Source: an uncultured Achromobacter sp.
Lineage (GTDB): Bacteria > Pseudomonadota > Gammaproteobacteria > Burkholderiales > Burkholderiaceae_B
Length of the DNA stretch: 5,241 bases
Reading direction: 5' to 3'
Assembly: GCA_913775005.1 (NCBI GenBank)
Contig: CAJYKY010000322.1
Location: 1-5,241 of the forward strand
Under the pieces are notes generated by a model, which was not told the DNA's origin, did not search any database, and saw nothing but the letters and a program-made list of their open reading frames with translations. Position 1 is the first letter of the stretch. The number at the start of each line of letters is the position of its first letter. Positions 4,904 through 5,241 of this stretch are shown here, piece after piece. The translations under genes and the position numbers were made by a program.

Positions 4904-5241
4904 TCAAGCACCAAACGTCAACGTATTGCTCAAATCTCCCATTGCCGCCTGGCCGCGTGCCTGCATCGCGTCGTCGCGCGCCTTCAAACCTTCCAGCATC
5001 GGCAGGTCGAACACGCGCGTTGCCAGCCGCAGGATCGATCCCGTGTCGTAGACCGTGTGGTCCACGGTGCCTTTCTTTGCAAACGGCGAGATCACCAGTG
5101 CCGGAATGCGCGAGCCGGGGCCCCAGCGGTCGCCTTGCGGCGGGGCGACGTGATCCCACCAGCCGCCGTTTTCATCCACGGTGATGACGACCACCATGTT
5201 GTTCCACTGCGCGCTCTTGCGCAGGCTGTCCACGATGTGCG
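4904..5241 (-). CDS. AcpA-type acid phosphatase / phosphoesterase family protein, C-terminal part
   Basis: The frame enters from the right edge and stops at TGA (complement of 4904-4906), leaving 111 complete residues of the C-terminus. They match the phosphoesterase superfamily that includes Francisella AcpA and bacterial phospholipases C, metal-dependent hydrolases of phosphate esters that are usually exported. The diagnostic segment is VITVDENGGWWDHVAPP, where the adjacent Asp and Glu (visible residues 22-23, at 5176-5171) are the expected metal ligands. Next come GDRWGPGSRIPALVISPFAK and KGTVDHTVYDTGSILRLATR, then the terminal segment MGDLSNTLTFGA. The protein ends soon after the catalytic domain, with no room for the extra C-terminal domains of phosphocholine-specific phospholipase C, so an acid phosphatase is the better guess. 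The nucleophile, N-terminal metal ligands and any signal peptide lie outside the window. It converges on the ankyrin gene and is transcribed from outside the window. Confidence 0.92.
   Translation of the reverse strand, partial: HIVDSLRKSAQWNNMVVVITVDENGGWWDHVAPPQGDRWGPGSRIPALVISPFAKKGTVDHTVYDTGSILRLATRVFDLPMLEGLKARDDAMQARGQAAMGDLSNTLTFGA

Noticed and set aside
4416..5159. 247-codon minus-strand frame spanning the ankyrin gene and the phosphatase 3' end
   Set aside because: It overlaps two well-supported genes in other frames, and its translation resembles no protein family.

Overview
The window looks like a core chromosomal segment of a high-GC betaproteobacterium. The order accA - tilS - aspartokinase - tRNA-Ser(GCU), the strong G/C preference at third codon positions and the protein sequences themselves best fit Burkholderiales, most likely the Bordetella/Achromobacter group (Alcaligenaceae). 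That placement comes from recall of gene order and protein resemblance, not from a search.

Left part (1-3225), plus strand. The 3' two-thirds of accA (carboxyltransferase alpha subunit of acetyl-CoA carboxylase) is followed after 61 bp by tilS (tRNA-Ile lysidine synthetase, short form without the last C-terminal domain). A 146-bp AT-richer gap then carries a probable promoter and two perfect palindromes ahead of lysC (aspartokinase, 421 aa, kinase domain plus two ACT domains). lysC contains a well-placed internal ribosome binding site and ATG at residue 257, exactly at the kinase/ACT junction. This is the arrangement expected if a separate regulatory beta subunit is made from the same gene.

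Middle (3226-3487). A tRNA-Ser(GCU) gene with an encoded CCA end has an extended -10 promoter element. Its trailer holds a 13-bp hairpin followed by a strong intrinsic terminator.

Right part (3488-5241). A two-gene plus-strand unit begins 28 bp after the tRNA terminator: a DUF2199 protein, then, 18 bp later, an ankyrin-repeat protein with a TTG start, a Pro-Glu linker and a C-terminal domain that resembles DUF6891. Neither has a known function. Converging on them from the right, on the minus strand, is the C-terminal end of a secreted-type phosphoesterase of the AcpA acid phosphatase / phospholipase C superfamily, which runs off the window. A 9-bp GC hairpin separates the two convergent 3' ends.

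Most of the window is ordinary housekeeping sequence. The points that deserve a second look are the internal start in lysC, the palindromes at the lysC promoter, the structured tRNA trailer, and the uncharacterised DUF2199/ankyrin pair, which has no obvious promoter of its own. I see no mobile element, CRISPR array or clear new system.
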